A stretch of 60,812 bases of DNA. Origin: Streptomyces sp. ISL-12 (GTDB lineage: Bacteria > Actinomycetota > Actinomycetes > Streptomycetales > Streptomycetaceae). The position numbers were made by a program, and so were the translations under genes. Location: the NCBI RefSeq assembly GCF_018614415.1, contig NZ_JAGGOO010000052.1, positions 1 to 60,812 of the forward strand, in the 5' to 3' direction. Under the pieces are notes generated by a model. That model was not told the DNA's origin, ran no database searches, and saw only the letters and a program-made list of their open reading frames with translations. Positions within the stretch are counted from its first letter, which is position 1; each line of letters opens with the position of its first letter. Positions 60,092-60,812 of this stretch are shown here, piece after piece.

Positions 60092-60812
60092 GTGAACGAA
60101 CTGCCGCAGCAGCTGGTCAACGGCCTGCTACTGGGATCCATGTACGGGCTGGTCGCCATCGGCTACACCATGGTCTACGGCATCGTCCAGCTCATCAACT
60201 TCGCCCACGGCGAGATCTTCATGACCGGCGCCTTCGGCGCCCTCACGGTCTACGTCTACATCCTGCCCGACGGCACCTCCATGTGGATCGCCCTGCCGCT
60301 GATGCTGATCGGCGCCATGATCGTCGCCGTCACCGTCGCCGTAGGAGCGGAACGCTTCGCCTACCGCCCGCTGCGCGGAGCCCCCCGCCTCGCCCCCCTC
60401 ATCACCGCCATCGGCCTCTCCCTCGCCCTCCAGCAGGCGGTCTGGGCCTGGTACCCCGACGCCAAGTCCGCCCGCACCTTCCCCCAGATCGACGGCGGCC
60501 CCTTCCACATCGGCGACGTCACCATCCAGACCGGCGACATCTTCCTGCTCATCGCCGCCCCCGTCAGCATGGCCCTGCTCGCCTACTTCGTGATGCGCAC
60601 CCGCACCGGACGCGGCATGCAGGCCACCGCCCAGGACCCGGACACCGCCAAGCTGATGGGCGTCAACACCGACCGCATCATCGTCATCGCCTTCGCCCTC
60701 GGCGCCCTCTTCGCCGCCGTCGGAGCCGTCGCCAACGGCCTCAAGTACGGCCAGATCGACTTCCGGATGGGCTTCATCCTCGGCCTCAAGGCCTTCACCG
60801 CCGCCGTCCTCG
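60092..60812 (+). CDS. livH: Branched-chain amino acid ABC transporter permease LivH (partial)
   Basis: The frame is open to the window end (240 codons). GTG 60092 is preceded by GGAGGA at 6 bases, giving MNELPQQLVNGLLLGSMYGL. Family hallmarks: VAIGYTMVYGIVQLINFAHGEIFMTGAFGALTVY, ERFAYRPLRGAPRLAPLITAIGLSLALQ and RTRTGRGMQATAQDPDTAKLMGVNTDRIIVIAFALGA, the last containing the EAA-like loop that contacts the ATPase. It would combine with LivM, LivG and LivF, which usually follow directly. C terminus outside the window. Confidence 0.93.
   Translation, partial: MNELPQQLVNGLLLGSMYGLVAIGYTMVYGIVQLINFAHGEIFMTGAFGALTVYVYILPDGTSMWIALPLMLIGAMIVAVTVAVGAERFAYRPLRGAPRLAPLITAIGLSLALQQAVWAWYPDAKSARTFPQIDGGPFHIGDVTIQTGDIFLLIAAPVSMALLAYFVMRTRTGRGMQATAQDPDTAKLMGVNTDRIIVIAFALGALFAAVGAVANGLKYGQIDFRMGFILGLKAFTAAVL

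Noticed and set aside
1..60812. tRNA or rRNA genes, integrated phage or transposase
   Set aside because: Gaps were read on both strands for cloverleaf arms, CCA ends, integrase and transposase motifs; none was seen. A weak or partial case could be missed without a covariance search.

Overview
The window is high-GC (about 70-75 percent), with codon third positions almost all G or C, many GTG starts, GGAGG-type ribosome binding sites and 1- or 4-base start/stop overlaps. Together with the gene content (WhiJ-like XRE/DUF397/ATPase locus, DUF574 methyltransferase, FdhF-type oxidoreductase, ALF-repeat secreted protein, actinobacterial S1 and PolA) this points to the conserved chromosomal core of a Streptomyces. 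From memory, the order uvrB ... gltD ... rpsA ... hrpB ... polA ... livJ-livH is syntenic among Streptomyces chromosomes. No tRNA, rRNA, CRISPR array, integrase or transposase was seen.

Region by region. 1-9.9 kb: uvrB, a MHYT membrane sensor, secreted GlpQ, an O6-alkylguanine-DNA methyltransferase, a pseudouridine salvage pair (psuG with a PfkB kinase), and CorA. 9.9-13.8 kb: a uridine-kinase-like protein without a Walker lysine, a DUF1772 membrane protein, a lone glutamate synthase small subunit and a DUF574 methyltransferase. 13.9-16.9 kb: the XRE-DUF397 pair divergent from an ATP-binding protein and its coupled partner, with a dyad, a good promoter and a probable leaderless start between them. 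17-24 kb: a one-chain ABC exporter, a 61-aa protein behind a strong dyad, DUF899, an amidohydrolase and a FUSC protein. 24-28.3 kb: a coupled membrane/coiled-coil pair sharing a short Tyr-Gln-Ala motif, a nucleotidyltransferase, and an SDR divergent from its TetR regulator with twin operators. 28.3-31.4 kb: NCS1 permease plus racemase-like protein, divergent from a GntR regulator over a perfect palindrome. 31.6-41.3 kb: secreted ALF protein, proline iminopeptidase, UDG, DUF3291, an S4 RNA-binding protein, a secreted S15-type peptidase, a TPR protein, coaE, a MITE-like repeat and a PAC2 protein. 41.4-48.8 kb: a Tat-exported amine oxidase, rpsA with promoter, leader hairpin and terminator, a methyltransferase lacking a normal start codon, and hrpB. 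48.8-60.8 kb: a lytic transglycosylase, polA, an FdhF-type molybdoenzyme, a hotdog thioesterase, and livJ followed by livH, which runs off the end.

Most genes are housekeeping or ordinary accessory functions. Three divergent regulator/target pairs have readable operators (XRE, TetR, GntR). An unusual window-wide trait is the number of short tandem repeat arrays (periods 8 to about 36 bases), both between genes and inside low-complexity protein segments. The best candidates for undescribed biology are the membrane/coiled-coil pair near 25 kb, the dyad-controlled 61-aa protein near 19.2 kb, and the control region of the XRE/ATPase locus.
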